This document shows positions 15,901 through 26,268 of a stretch of 34,432 nt of DNA, piece after piece. The number at the start of each line of letters is the position of its first letter. The stretch's first letter is position 1. Location: assembly GCA_035686365.1 (NCBI GenBank), contig DASRZM010000003.1, positions 1 through 34,432 on the forward strand, written 5' to 3'. Below the pieces are notes generated by a model. That model made no database searches, had not been told where the DNA came from, and saw only the letters and a program-made list of their open reading frames with translations. The position numbers were made by a program, and so were the translations under genes. The stretch is from DASRZM01 sp035686365 (GTDB lineage: Bacteria; Pseudomonadota; Gammaproteobacteria; Xanthomonadales; Xanthomonadaceae).

Positions 15901-15968
15901 GGCCTCACGAAGCGAGGACTGCACGTGTTGCGGCACGTGCTACGGCAACAATCCCGTCCCGGCTTGCG

Positions 15969-16226
15969 CTACTGCTGCTGTCCTGGGGAAGCCGTCGCGG
16001 CCAGCAATCGGTGGACGGCGCCCACGTCGAACGGCCAGTCCAGTTCGGTGCCGCTGCGTTCCTCCCGCAATACCGGGACGCGGATGCCGTAGCGCTCCGC
16101 CAGCACCGGGTCGTCCTCGATGAACACCGAATCGAACTCCGGCGCCCGCGCGACGGCCAGCACCTCCAGCGCCAGGTCGCACAGGTGGCAGTCGTCCTTC
16201 TGGTACAGCGTCAGTTGCGCTCCCAT
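15969..16226 (-). CDS. Glutaredoxin-like (DUF836) thiol protein
   Basis: 85 aa: MGAQLTLYQKDDCHLCDLAL at the start, with a CxxC redox motif (C13-H-L-C16) after the first strand as in glutaredoxins. A later RYGIRVPVLREERSG contains the cis-proline VPV of the thioredoxin fold. The short length and ELDWPFD end fit the DUF836/glutaredoxin-like group. The partner is unknown. It is divergent from sdaA, whose product carries an oxygen-sensitive Fe-S cluster. The two starts are 40 bases apart, so a shared regulatory region is likely. Confidence 0.82.
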   Translation of the reverse strand: MGAQLTLYQKDDCHLCDLALEVLAVARAPEFDSVFIEDDPVLAERYGIRVPVLREERSGTELDWPFDVGAVHRLLAATASPGQQQ

Positions 16227-16229
16227 GCG

Positions 16230-16235
16230 TAGAAT
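16230..16235 (+). promoter_or_regulatory. Putative -10 element of sdaA
   Basis: TAGAAT, 30 bases before the sdaA ATG and immediately upstream of the divergent glutaredoxin-like start. It suits transcription starting near 16242. No clear -35 hexamer can be assigned. Confidence 0.4.
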
Positions 16236-16265
16236 CGGCGGCCCGGACCCGCGTATTGTGCCTCC

Positions 16266-17648
<1,383 letters not shown>

Positions 17649-17820
17649 TGCGCCCGTCCGCGGCCATGGACGGGCCGCAAACGCCGCGCCGTGATGTTCC
17701 TGGGCAGCCGGTCGCCGCCAACGGCAGCGCCGGCGCCGGCAGCCCGGACGCCGTCCCCGGATCGCCGAGCCGCTCGCATGGCCACGCACTGGACGGGTTC
17801 TATCGCCGCGGTTGATCCGC

Positions 17821-17826
17821 TACCCT
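17821..17826 (+). promoter_or_regulatory. Putative -10 element of the symporter gene
   Basis: TACCCT, 28 bases before the symporter ATG, followed by a strong ribosome site GGGGGAGGA (17838-17846). Between sdaA and here (17649-17853) I see no other feature. Confidence 0.35.
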
Positions 17827-17853
17827 CCGCCTACCTCGGGGGAGGACCCGCGC

Positions 17854-19167
17854 ATGAGCGCAGCACCGACGATGGGCGGCCACAGCCTGACCTGGAAGAT
17901 CGTCGCCGGACTGGTGGCCGGCCTGGTCGTGGGCGTGATCGCCAATCTCACCCTGGACCCGGAGGGCACCACCTACGGCTTCCTGATCGACGGCCTGCTG
18001 CGCGCGGTGGGCGAGATCTTCGTACGCAGCCTGCAGATGCTGGTCGTGCCGCTGGTGTTCGTGTCGCTGGTGTGCGGCACCAGCGCGCTGAAGGAGCCGG
18101 CGCGACTGGGGCGGCTCGGCGCCAAGTCGCTGCTGATGTACCTGGGCACCACCGCGCTCGCGGTGACCTTCGCGCTGTTCCTGGCGGTGCTGGTGCAGCC
18201 CGGTTCCGGCGTGCAGCTCGAGGGCGCGGAGTTCACGCCGGCGCAGGCACCGCCGATGCTCGATGTGCTGATCGACATGGTCCCGAGGAATCCGTTCGAG
18301 GCCATGGCCTCCGGCAACATGCTGCAGATCATCGTTTTCTCGATCCTGTTCGGGCTGGCGATCACGCTGGTGGGCGGCAGCGCCGGCGAGCGCGTGCGCT
18401 CGCTGTTCGAGTCCTTCAACTCGGTGATCATGCAGCTGGTCGCGATCCTGATGGCGGTGGCGCCCTACGGCGTGTTCGCGCTGATCGCGCGCGTGGCCGC
18501 CTCGCTGGGCGCCGAGGTGTTCCAGAACCTGCTGCTGTACTTTTTCCTGGTGCTGGGGGCACTGCTGTTCCACCTGTTGGTGACCTACCCCATCCTGCTG
18601 ACCCTGCTGGCCCGGCTCAACCCGCTCACGTTCCTGCGCAAGATGCGCCCGGCGATGCTGTTCGCCTTCTCCACGGCCAGCAGCAACGCCACTTTGCCGG
18701 TGACGCTGCGGACCGTCGAATACCGGCTGGGCGTGCGCAACTCGGTGGCATCGTTCACGATCCCGCTGGGCGCCACCATCAACATGGACGGCACCGCGAT
18801 CATGCAGGGCGTGGCCACGGTGTTCATCGCCAATGCCTATGGCGTGGACCTGACGCTGGCGCAGCTCATGACCGTGGTGCTGATGGCGACGATGGCGTCG
18901 ATCGGCACCGCCGGAGTTCCGGGTGTGGGCCTGATCCTGCTCGCCGGCGTGCTGCAGCAGGTCGGCCTGCCCGTGGAGGCGATCGGGCTGGTGCTCGGCG
19001 TCGACCGGCTGCTCGACATGACCCGCACGGCGGTCAACATCACCGGCGATGCCATGGTCGCCTGCGTGGTGGCGCGCAGCGAGAACGAGTTCGACCAGGA
19101 GGTGTTCGACGACCCGGCCGCCGGCGAGGCGGCCGAACGCAAGGCCGACGACCTGATCCCCGGATGA
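17854..19167 (+). CDS. Dicarboxylate/amino acid:cation symporter (DAACS/GltP family)
   Basis: 437 aa inner-membrane transporter. The start ATG follows GGGGGAGGA at a normal 7-8 base distance. Family signatures are easy to see: SSSNATLPVTL (serine-rich motif of hairpin 1, normally SSSAATLP), TINMDGTAIMQG (normally NMDGTAL), GTAGVPGVG (hairpin 2) and DRLLDMTRTAVNITGD (ligand- and cation-binding helix 8). These bind glutamate/aspartate or C4-dicarboxylates and couple uptake to Na+ or H+. The TRTAVNITGD arrangement with R before T suits acidic amino acids, but specificity is not settled. The stop overlaps the next gene by ATGA. Confidence 0.94.
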   Translation: MSAAPTMGGHSLTWKIVAGLVAGLVVGVIANLTLDPEGTTYGFLIDGLLRAVGEIFVRSLQMLVVPLVFVSLVCGTSALKEPARLGRLGAKSLLMYLGTTALAVTFALFLAVLVQPGSGVQLEGAEFTPAQAPPMLDVLIDMVPRNPFEAMASGNMLQIIVFSILFGLAITLVGGSAGERVRSLFESFNSVIMQLVAILMAVAPYGVFALIARVAASLGAEVFQNLLLYFFLVLGALLFHLLVTYPILLTLLARLNPLTFLRKMRPAMLFAFSTASSNATLPVTLRTVEYRLGVRNSVASFTIPLGATINMDGTAIMQGVATVFIANAYGVDLTLAQLMTVVLMATMASIGTAGVPGVGLILLAGVLQQVGLPVEAIGLVLGVDRLLDMTRTAVNITGDAMVACVVARSENEFDQEVFDDPAAGEAAERKADDLIPG

Positions 19168-20234
19168 TCGCGGCGCACCCGGTCACTGCCGCGCTGGCGC
19201 TGGCGGCCCTGCTGCCCGCGTGCGCCCCGGCTCCGCGCGTCGCCGGCCCCGGACCGATCCCGGTGATCGCCGAGCGCTTCGTGACCGCCGCCACGCCTGC
19301 CGACGAGATCGACTCGGTCGCGGCCTGGCGCGGCCCGGACGGTGCGATCGTGCTGCTTGCCACGGCCAAGTCCGGCAACCGCATCGTCCTGTACGACGCC
19401 GCCACCGGGGCGTCGGCCGGGGCGTTCGGCGGCAGCGGCACCGAGCCGGGCCGCTTCCTGCGGCCCAACGGCGTGTTCGTGGCCGACGACCACGTCTTCG
19501 TCGTGGACCGCGACAATCGCCGTGTGCAGGTGTTCCGCGCGCCGGAATTCGAAGTGGTCGGAACCTTCGGCCAGGATGTGCTGCGCTTTCCGTACGGCCT
19601 GCACGTGCGGCGCCTGGGCGAGGGCGCCTATGAGGTGCTCGTCACCGACAGTTTCCGGAACCCCGACGGCAGCATGCCCGACCCGCCGGAGCTGGCCGGG
19701 CGCATCAAGCGCTTCCGCGTGGACCTGGCCGGCGACGGCCTCAGCGCGGCCCTGACCCAGAGTTTCGGCGCCACGTCCGGCTCCGGCGCACTGTGGACGG
19801 TCGAGTCGATCTACGCCGACCCGGAAAACGACCGCATCCTGATTGCCGAGGAGGAGCTGTCCGCGGGCAGCGGCCTGCGTGTGTATGCCATGTCCGGACA
19901 CTTCGTCGGCCCCAGCCTGGACGCAGGGGTCTATGCCTACCAGGCCGAGGGCATCGCCCTGGTCGACTGCGGCGGTGGCCAGGGCTATTGGGTCGCCTCG
20001 GACCAGCACGACGAGGACCAGCGCTTCCACGTGTTCGACCGGCGCGACCTGCGCCTGCTGGGCAGCTTCGCCGGCGCCGTCGCGCGCGATACCGACGGGG
20101 TCTGGTACGAAGCGGCGGTACCGGGATTCGAGCACGGCGCCCTGTACGCCCAGCACGACGACCGTGCCGTGGTCGCCTTCGACTGGGGCGAGGTCGCCGC
20201 GGCCCTGGGACTGGCGCCCGGCTGCGGACGCTGA
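19164..20234 (+). CDS. Beta-propeller lipoprotein (NHL/phytase-like)
   Basis: 356 aa. The signal ends in lipobox LLPAC (MIAAHPVTAALALAALLPAC), so it is an anchored lipoprotein. The mature part has repeated propeller strands: SGNRIVLYDAATG, GRFLRPNGVFVADDHVFVVDRDNRRVQVFRAPEFE (an NHL-type blade), then ENDRILIAEEEL and YQAEGIALVDCGGGQGYWVASDQ. The AEGIA...GYWVASDQ segment recalls beta-propeller phytases, in which acidic residues bind calcium. The catalytic set is not verifiable by eye, so call it phytase-like only. It overlaps the symporter gene (ATGA), pointing to co-expression: possibly a surface enzyme or binding protein feeding the transporter. Confidence 0.8.
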   Translation: MIAAHPVTAALALAALLPACAPAPRVAGPGPIPVIAERFVTAATPADEIDSVAAWRGPDGAIVLLATAKSGNRIVLYDAATGASAGAFGGSGTEPGRFLRPNGVFVADDHVFVVDRDNRRVQVFRAPEFEVVGTFGQDVLRFPYGLHVRRLGEGAYEVLVTDSFRNPDGSMPDPPELAGRIKRFRVDLAGDGLSAALTQSFGATSGSGALWTVESIYADPENDRILIAEEELSAGSGLRVYAMSGHFVGPSLDAGVYAYQAEGIALVDCGGGQGYWVASDQHDEDQRFHVFDRRDLRLLGSFAGAVARDTDGVWYEAAVPGFEHGALYAQHDDRAVVAFDWGEVAAALGLAPGCGR

Positions 20235-20256
20235 CGCCGGCCGCACGCGATCGCAG

Positions 20257-20262
20257 TACACT
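20257..20262 (+). promoter_or_regulatory. Putative -10 element before ybaK-like gene
   Basis: TACACT in CGCAGTACACTGGG, 135 bases before the start at 20397. The distance implies a leader of about 125 bases. The rest of 20235-20396 shows no feature beyond the ribosome site CGGAGGA at 20384-20390. Confidence 0.3.
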
Positions 20263-20396
20263 GGGATCCAGCGCCGGGCGCCCGTTCCGGGTGCCCGCCG
20301 CGGGCACGGATGCCCGAATCAGGCCGGGCCGGCCGCGGGCTCGACGCGCGAGCCTGCGAGGACGCAGCGGCCGCCCTGCACAGCGGAGGAGCCGCC

Positions 20397-20861
20397 ATGA
20401 CCATGCGTCGCCTCGAGGAGTACCTCGAACAGCAGAACGTGCCGTTTCGCACGATTCCCCATGCCACCGCCTATACCGCGCAGGAGACCGCGGCCCTGGC
20501 GCACATTCCCGGACACGAGGTCGCAAAGACCGTCATGGTCAAGATCGACGGCGAGCTGGCGATGGCCGTGGTACCGGCCAATCGCGCCGTCGACCTGGAC
20601 CGCCTGCGCGAGGTCACCGGCGCCGAACAGGTCGAACTGGCCGGCGAGCGCGAGTTCAAGGACCGTTTTCCGGACTGCGAGCCCGGCGCCATGCCACCGT
20701 TCGGCAACCTGTTCGGCATGGACGTGATCGCCTCGGAGGATCTGGCCGAGGACGAGGAGATCGCCTTCAACGCCGGCAACCATCGCGAACTGATGCAGAT
20801 GTCCTATCGCGACTTCGAGCGCCTGGTGAATCCGCACGTAGCCTGGATCACCCGCCATTGA
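20397..20861 (+). CDS. YbaK/EbsC-family aminoacyl-tRNA deacylase
   Basis: 154 aa. MTMRRLEEYLEQQNVPFRTIPH begins a YbaK/ProX-type editing domain with YTAQETAALAHIPGHEVAKTVMVKIDG (the conserved lysine K45 region), AVVPANRAVDLDRLREVTG, and CEPGAMPPFGNLFGMDVIASEDL, where the GxxPPFG loop shapes the pocket. The family hydrolyses mischarged tRNAs (e.g. Cys-tRNA-Pro); which one here is unknown. Start chosen from CGGAGGA 6 bases upstream; a second ATG two codons later is less well placed. The stop shares one base with the next gene (TGATG). Confidence 0.9.
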   Translation: MTMRRLEEYLEQQNVPFRTIPHATAYTAQETAALAHIPGHEVAKTVMVKIDGELAMAVVPANRAVDLDRLREVTGAEQVELAGEREFKDRFPDCEPGAMPPFGNLFGMDVIASEDLAEDEEIAFNAGNHRELMQMSYRDFERLVNPHVAWITRH

Positions 20862-21856
20862 TGGCGCACGAAGTCCGCTCGCCGCCGCAGCCCGAGGGCG
20901 CGCGGCGGCCTGCCTGCGCCCGCGGTGCGGGCATGGGTATCGTGCAGCGCCTCGGGGCAGTGCTGGTCATGGCTGCCCTGGTCGTGTCCGCGCCTGCAGT
21001 GACGGCCAAGAAGATCTACAGGTACGTCGACGCGGACGGGGTCACCCACTACACCGACCGCGCACCGGCCGATGCCCGGGACCTGGAGGTCACCACGCTG
21101 GCCGTGCGCGCCGAGCAGCAGCAGCTCGCGCACCTGAGAGTGGACGGCGCCGGCGCGCTGCGCCGCGCGGTGGCCCACAATGACCTGGCCGGCCCGCTGC
21201 AGGTCGAACTGCGCTTCAGCGAGGCCGTCAACATCGCCAGCGAGCCGCCGCTGCCGCACCGGGCGGTACTGCCGCCCATGCGCGAGACGGTGGTCGCCGA
21301 GCTGGTGCCGATCGAACCGGCCCGCGGCGCCCGCTTTTCGCTGGAGCTGCGGGCAGTGCCGGGAGATCCGGATGCCGCTCCCGAGGACGTGGTCTACATG
21401 TTGCCGGTGGATTCGCGCTCGGGCTGGCGCATCGACCAGGGCCCGGGCGGCGCCTTCAGCCACGGCGATGCGCAGTCGCGTCATGCGGTCGACATCAGCG
21501 TGCCCGAAGGCACGATCGTGCGCGCCTCGCGCGGCGGCACGGTGATGCAGGTCGAAGATGATTTCGAAGGCGCCGGGCTCGACATCGAGCGCTATGGCAG
21601 CCGCGCCAACCATGTGCGTGTGCTGCACAGTGACGGCACCATGGCCGTGTACGCCCACCTGCGCCCCGAGAGCGTGCCGGTGGCGCCGGGCCGGCGCGTG
21701 TCGGTCGGCGAGAAGCTCGGCGAATCGGGCAACACCGGTTTCTCCACCGGGCCGCACCTGCATTTCGTGATCCAGGTCAATCGCGGCATGGAACTGGTGT
21801 CGATCCCGTTCCGGCTGTCCGGACCCGAGGGCCCGATCGCGCTGCCCGAAGGCTGA
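20861..21856 (+). CDS. DUF4124-M23 peptidoglycan endopeptidase
   Basis: 331 aa from the ATG coupled to the ybaK stop, or 307 aa from ATG 20933 (MGIVQRLG), which gives a cleaner signal peptide (MGIVQRLGAVLVMAALVVSA). The mature protein starts with a DUF4124 domain (KKIYRYVDADGVTHYTDRAP), common in Xanthomonadales envelope proteins. A beta-rich middle domain follows, then a C-terminal M23 LytM peptidase: SRHAVDISVPEGTIVRASRGG (zinc ligands H and D) and GPHLHFVIQV (HxH). A zinc enzyme that cuts peptide cross-links of the cell wall is expected; it could also be a degenerate activator, but the ligands look complete. Confidence 0.88.
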   Translation: MAHEVRSPPQPEGARRPACARGAGMGIVQRLGAVLVMAALVVSAPAVTAKKIYRYVDADGVTHYTDRAPADARDLEVTTLAVRAEQQQLAHLRVDGAGALRRAVAHNDLAGPLQVELRFSEAVNIASEPPLPHRAVLPPMRETVVAELVPIEPARGARFSLELRAVPGDPDAAPEDVVYMLPVDSRSGWRIDQGPGGAFSHGDAQSRHAVDISVPEGTIVRASRGGTVMQVEDDFEGAGLDIERYGSRANHVRVLHSDGTMAVYAHLRPESVPVAPGRRVSVGEKLGESGNTGFSTGPHLHFVIQVNRGMELVSIPFRLSGPEGPIALPEG

Positions 21857-21908
21857 ACGCGGGCCGTGGCGCCGGCCGCGGGCGATTCCCCCGGCCGCGT
21901 CCACGCCC

Positions 21909-21914
21909 TACAAT
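21909..21914 (+). promoter_or_regulatory. Putative -10 element of prfC
   Basis: TACAAT in CGCCCTACAATGCG, 55 bases upstream of the prfC ATG and directly past the M23 peptidase gene. It is identical to the hexamer before the GTPase operon. Confidence 0.5.
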
Positions 21915-21969
21915 GCGCCGCTTCCCCGCAGCCACCGATTGCGGCGCCCGCGCGCCGCCCGATGCACGC

Positions 21970-23583
<1,614 letters not shown>

Positions 23584-23604
23584 CCGGCGCGCCGGCTCTT
23601 GCGG

Positions 23605-24075
23605 TCAGCTGTCGAATCCGGCGTTGAAGATCGCACGCTCCTCGTCCTGCGCCGGATCGGGCTGGCCGTCCTCGAAGCTGCCCGCGAACAGCGGCTGCGC
23701 AGCGGCATCGGGCGGCGCGTCACCGGCAAGATGGCCCGGGTCGGGCGCCTGGCCCCACTGGGGGCCCAGTGCCGCCACCACCGCGAACAGCGCCAGCGAC
23801 GCGGCCAGCGCGTAGTGCCACACGGGCCGGGACCGGGTGCGCGAACCCGCCGCTGTGGCCTGCCGCCGCAACGACTGCGCCAGCACCTGGGCATCGCCGC
23901 GGCTGTCGCGCGCCACGCGATAGGCGGCGGCGGCACCGGGCGTGCGTGCCAGCGCCAGCAGTCCGGCGTCGTCCGAACGCGCACCGGCGGCCAGCGCGGC
24001 CATGTGGTCGGCGTCGGGCGCCTTCCGCTGCAGGCCGCGGTACAGCGATCTGAGTTCGCGCTCATCCATCGGCAT
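23605..24075 (-). CDS. Probable anti-sigma factor (single-pass membrane protein)
   Basis: 156 aa (154 from the second Met). N-terminal helical region MDERELRSLYRGLQRKAPDADHMAALAAG, then an Arg-rich stretch (SLRRQATAAGSRTRSRP) and one membrane helix (VWHYALAASLALFAVVAALG, about 84-104), with a Pro/Asp-rich C-terminal tail outside. No sequence family is obvious, but topology and an 8-14 base overlap with the upstream sigma-factor gene strongly suggest its cognate anti-sigma factor. No zinc-binding HxxxCxxC motif is present, so it is not a ZAS-type regulator. Function is inference from position. Confidence 0.66.
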   Translation of the reverse strand: MPMDERELRSLYRGLQRKAPDADHMAALAAGARSDDAGLLALARTPGAAAAYRVARDSRGDAQVLAQSLRRQATAAGSRTRSRPVWHYALAASLALFAVVAALGPQWGQAPDPGHLAGDAPPDAAAQPLFAGSFEDGQPDPAQDEERAIFNAGFDS

Positions 24076-24709
24076 GGTCCATTCCGTATGCGCTCATGCG
24101 GCTGCGCAGGTCGTTCATTCCCCGCTCGATCAGCTTGCGCGCCGCATCGAACGTCAGTCCCATCAGGTCGGCGACCTCCTGTGGGGCAAAGCCCTGCAGG
24201 CTCAACTCCACCGCCACCCGCCGGCGCCCAGCCAGCCCGCGCAGGCCCGATTCCAGGCAACGCAGCCGCTGGTCGATGCCGGCACGCTGCTCCGGTCCGG
24301 CGATCGGGTCCTCGTAGATGGCCGGCCGTTCGTCCTCCTCCGGCAGCGGCGTGGTCTCCCGGACCTTCGCCCGACGCACGCCGTCCACGACCACCGACAC
24401 CACGGTCCTCTGGATATAAGACGCAGGCAGTACCGGATCCTGGTCACCCGATTCGGGGCCCGGTGGCTGGCCCGGCCGCGGCCGCGAAAGGGCCTTCCAC
24501 AGCCGGATCCTGACCTCCTGCTCGATGTCGTCCGGATCCAGGCCCTGGTCGGCGCCGCAGTGCTGCTCCACCAGTGACCGGATGCGGGCGCCGAATCGGG
24601 CCAGCAGCCGGTCGATCGGCAGCGGCGCGCGGCGCTGGTCCAGCGTGACGATGCCGGCTTCCGGCGGCGAGGGCTCGCCTGCGGCCGCCTTGGCGTCGCC
24701 GGCGGCCAT
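24062..24709 (-). CDS. ECF-like RNA polymerase sigma factor
   Basis: 215 aa. Region 2 is seen in LLARFGARIRSLVEQHCGADQGLDPDDIEQEVRIRLWKAL (about 35-74; the DPDDIEQEV helix is typical core-binding sequence) and SYIQRTVVSVVVDGVRRAK (about 98-115). Region 4 is the helix-turn-helix GRRRVAVELSLQGFAPQEVADLMGLTFDAARKLIERGMNDLRSRM (about 161-205). An N-terminal ~30-residue extension and a long acidic linker (TTPLPEEDERPAIYEDP) are atypical. The gene starts 4 bases after a CBS-domain gene and overlaps the probable anti-sigma gene, forming a three-gene unit. Stimulus unknown. Confidence 0.84.
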   Translation of the reverse strand: MAAGDAKAAAGEPSPPEAGIVTLDQRRAPLPIDRLLARFGARIRSLVEQHCGADQGLDPDDIEQEVRIRLWKALSRPRPGQPPGPESGDQDPVLPASYIQRTVVSVVVDGVRRAKVRETTPLPEEDERPAIYEDPIAGPEQRAGIDQRLRCLESGLRGLAGRRRVAVELSLQGFAPQEVADLMGLTFDAARKLIERGMNDLRSRMSAYGMDHADG

Positions 24710-24713
24710 GCCC

Positions 24714-25142
24714 TCAGCCCGCGATGTAGTGCTGCAGCTGCTCGATCTCCTGCTGCTGGTCCTCGATCACCGCCCGCACCAGGTCGCCGATGGAAACCAC
24801 GCCGACCACCGAGCCGCCCTCGGCCACCGGCAGGTGGCGGATGCGGCGCTCGGTCACCAGCCGCATGCAGTGATTGACCGAGTCGCCCGGGGCCACCGTG
24901 ATCACCGGCGTGGACATGACTTCGTGGACCTTTGTTTCCTTGGACGAGCGGCCCATCAGGATCACCTTGCGGGCATAGTCGCGCTCCGAGACGATGCCCG
25001 ACAGCCGTGCGCCCTCCATCACCAGCACCGCGCCGATGTGCTGCTCGGCCATCAGCCGGACCGCCTCGATCACCGGCTTGTCCGGGGCGATGGCGATGAT
25101 CCGGTGGCTCTTCTCGTCCAGCAGTTGCCGTACCGTGCGCAT
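24714..25142 (-). CDS. Two-CBS-domain protein
   Basis: 142 aa, made only of a CBS pair (about 8-65 and 73-130): AVRLMAEQHIGAVLVMEGARLSGIVSERDYARKVI and CMRLVTERRIRHLPVAEGGSVVGVVSIGDLV. Stand-alone CBS pairs bind adenine nucleotides or NAD(H) and act as energy sensors. A good ribosome site (CAGGAGA) precedes the ATG. It is the first gene ahead of the sigma/anti-sigma pair, 4 bases apart, so it may feed nucleotide status into that regulon. That link is inference from position. Confidence 0.92.
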   Translation of the reverse strand: MRTVRQLLDEKSHRIIAIAPDKPVIEAVRLMAEQHIGAVLVMEGARLSGIVSERDYARKVILMGRSSKETKVHEVMSTPVITVAPGDSVNHCMRLVTERRIRHLPVAEGGSVVGVVSIGDLVRAVIEDQQQEIEQLQHYIAG

Positions 25143-25194
25143 AGGCTCTCCTGTATCCGACTTCGGTAGCGTTCGCCGCGACCCCCCGGCAGGC

Positions 25195-26214
25195 CTAGCC
25201 GGGTGCGCCCGGCCCCGTGGACCGCATCGGCGCCAGCGATGATACCGCCGACGGCGTCGCCGTGCGGTCGCCGGATGCGGGACACCACTCCTCCACCAGG
25301 TACAGCGGGCGCTGCTTGGATTCCATGTACAGGCGGCCCAGGTACTCGCCGATCACGCCCAGGGCGATCAGCTGCACGCCGCCCAGGAACAGGACCGCGG
25401 CCATCAGCGAGGGGTAACCGGCCACCGGCTCGCCCCACAACAGCGTCTTGGCGACGATCCACACCCCGAATCCGAAGGCCACCAGCGCGGTGAGCAGCCC
25501 GACGTAGGTCGCCATCCGCAGCGGGACGGTGGAGAAGCCGGTGATCCCCTCGATCGCGAAATTCCAGAGCTTCCAGTAGTTGAAGCGGCTGCGACCGGCG
25601 TGGCGCGGCTCGCGTTCGTAGTCGATCGCGCACTGCCGGAAGCCGACCCAGGAGAACAGCCCCTTCATGAATCGCTGGCGCTCGCGCACGCCGGCCAGCG
25701 CGTCGAGCGCGCGCCGGGAGAGCAGGCGGAAGTCACCGGTATCGCGCGGGATCGGCGTGGGCGAGAGCCAGCCGATCAGGCGATAGAACGCTGCCGCGGT
25801 GGCGCGCTTGAGCCAGCTCTCGCCTGCGCGGCGGATCCGCCGGCCATAGACGACGTCGTGGCCATCGCGCCAGCGCTCGACGAAAAGGGGGATCAGCTCC
25901 GGCGGATCCTGCAGGTCGGCATCGATGACCACTGCCGCACCGGTGCGCACGTGGTCGAGCCCGGCCGTCAGCGCCAGCTCCTTGCCGAAGTTGCGCGCCA
26001 GCTTCAGGGTTTCCACGCGAGGATCGGCCTGCGCCAGATCGCGCATCACGGCCCAGGTCTGGTCGCTGCTTCCATCGTCGACCAGCACGATGCGCGATTC
26101 CACGTCCAGCGCCTCGAGTACGGGCACCAGGCGCGCGTGCAGTGCCCGCAGCCCCTCACCCTCGTTGTAGGCGGGGACGACGACGCTCAGGCAGGATTCG
26201 GACGACTTGGACAC
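25195..26214 (-). CDS. Family 2 glycosyltransferase, GtrB/DPM1-like, membrane-bound
   Basis: 339 aa, GTG start. The GT-A domain has SVVVPAYNEGEGLRAL (about 9-24), VLVDDGSSDQTW (about 43-54), FGKELALTAGLDHV, and DADLQDPPELI (about 98-108, the metal-binding DxD region). The C-terminal part has two membrane helices (MATYVGLLTALVAFGFGVWI and LMAAVLFLGGVQLIALGVIGEYLG), then a cytosolic tail. This fits polyprenyl-phosphate glycosyltransferases (GtrB, ArnC, DPM1 kin), which load undecaprenyl phosphate with a sugar for envelope glycan or lipid A change. The sugar is unknown; no flippase or acceptor-transferase gene is adjacent. Confidence 0.93.
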   Translation of the reverse strand: MSKSSESCLSVVVPAYNEGEGLRALHARLVPVLEALDVESRIVLVDDGSSDQTWAVMRDLAQADPRVETLKLARNFGKELALTAGLDHVRTGAAVVIDADLQDPPELIPLFVERWRDGHDVVYGRRIRRAGESWLKRATAAAFYRLIGWLSPTPIPRDTGDFRLLSRRALDALAGVRERQRFMKGLFSWVGFRQCAIDYEREPRHAGRSRFNYWKLWNFAIEGITGFSTVPLRMATYVGLLTALVAFGFGVWIVAKTLLWGEPVAGYPSLMAAVLFLGGVQLIALGVIGEYLGRLYMESKQRPLYLVEEWCPASGDRTATPSAVSSLAPMRSTGPGAPG

Positions 26215-26249
26215 GGGTGCGGGCGGCAGGGTCGGCGAGCCTGTCGCCG

Positions 26250-26255
26250 ATGGTA
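26250..26255 (-). promoter_or_regulatory. Putative -10 element of the glycosyltransferase gene
   Basis: TACCAT read on the minus strand, 36 bases before the GTG start, in the 54-base gap behind mtgA. No -35 box could be assigned with confidence. Confidence 0.3.
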
Positions 26256-26268
26256 GCGCGGCGCGTGC

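Larger units (their letters stand above)
15111..15968. other. 858-base repeat-dense intergenic region, no gene seen
   Basis: Between the GTPase operon and a convergent glutaredoxin-like gene. It is filled with inverted repeats listed separately: a nested element (15251-15470), four REP units in alternating direction (15570-15750), and a 30-bp inverted repeat (15789-15900). At 15146-15196 it also has sequence of the ACTGAGGGTAACGAAGCGGA / CCCTGAGCTTGTTGAA type, a degenerate form of a dispersed intergenic motif. Several frames are open but encode low-complexity Arg/Pro-rich sequence without a start context. Confidence 0.75.

Noticed and set aside
15113..15960. Small genes in the repeat region
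   Set aside because: Open frames cross inverted repeats, are Arg/Pro/Ala-rich, and have no ribosome site or motif.
23584..23595. Terminator after prfC (CCGGCGCGCCGG)
   Set aside because: A 12-base palindrome with no loop and no T run; likely chance in GC-rich DNA.
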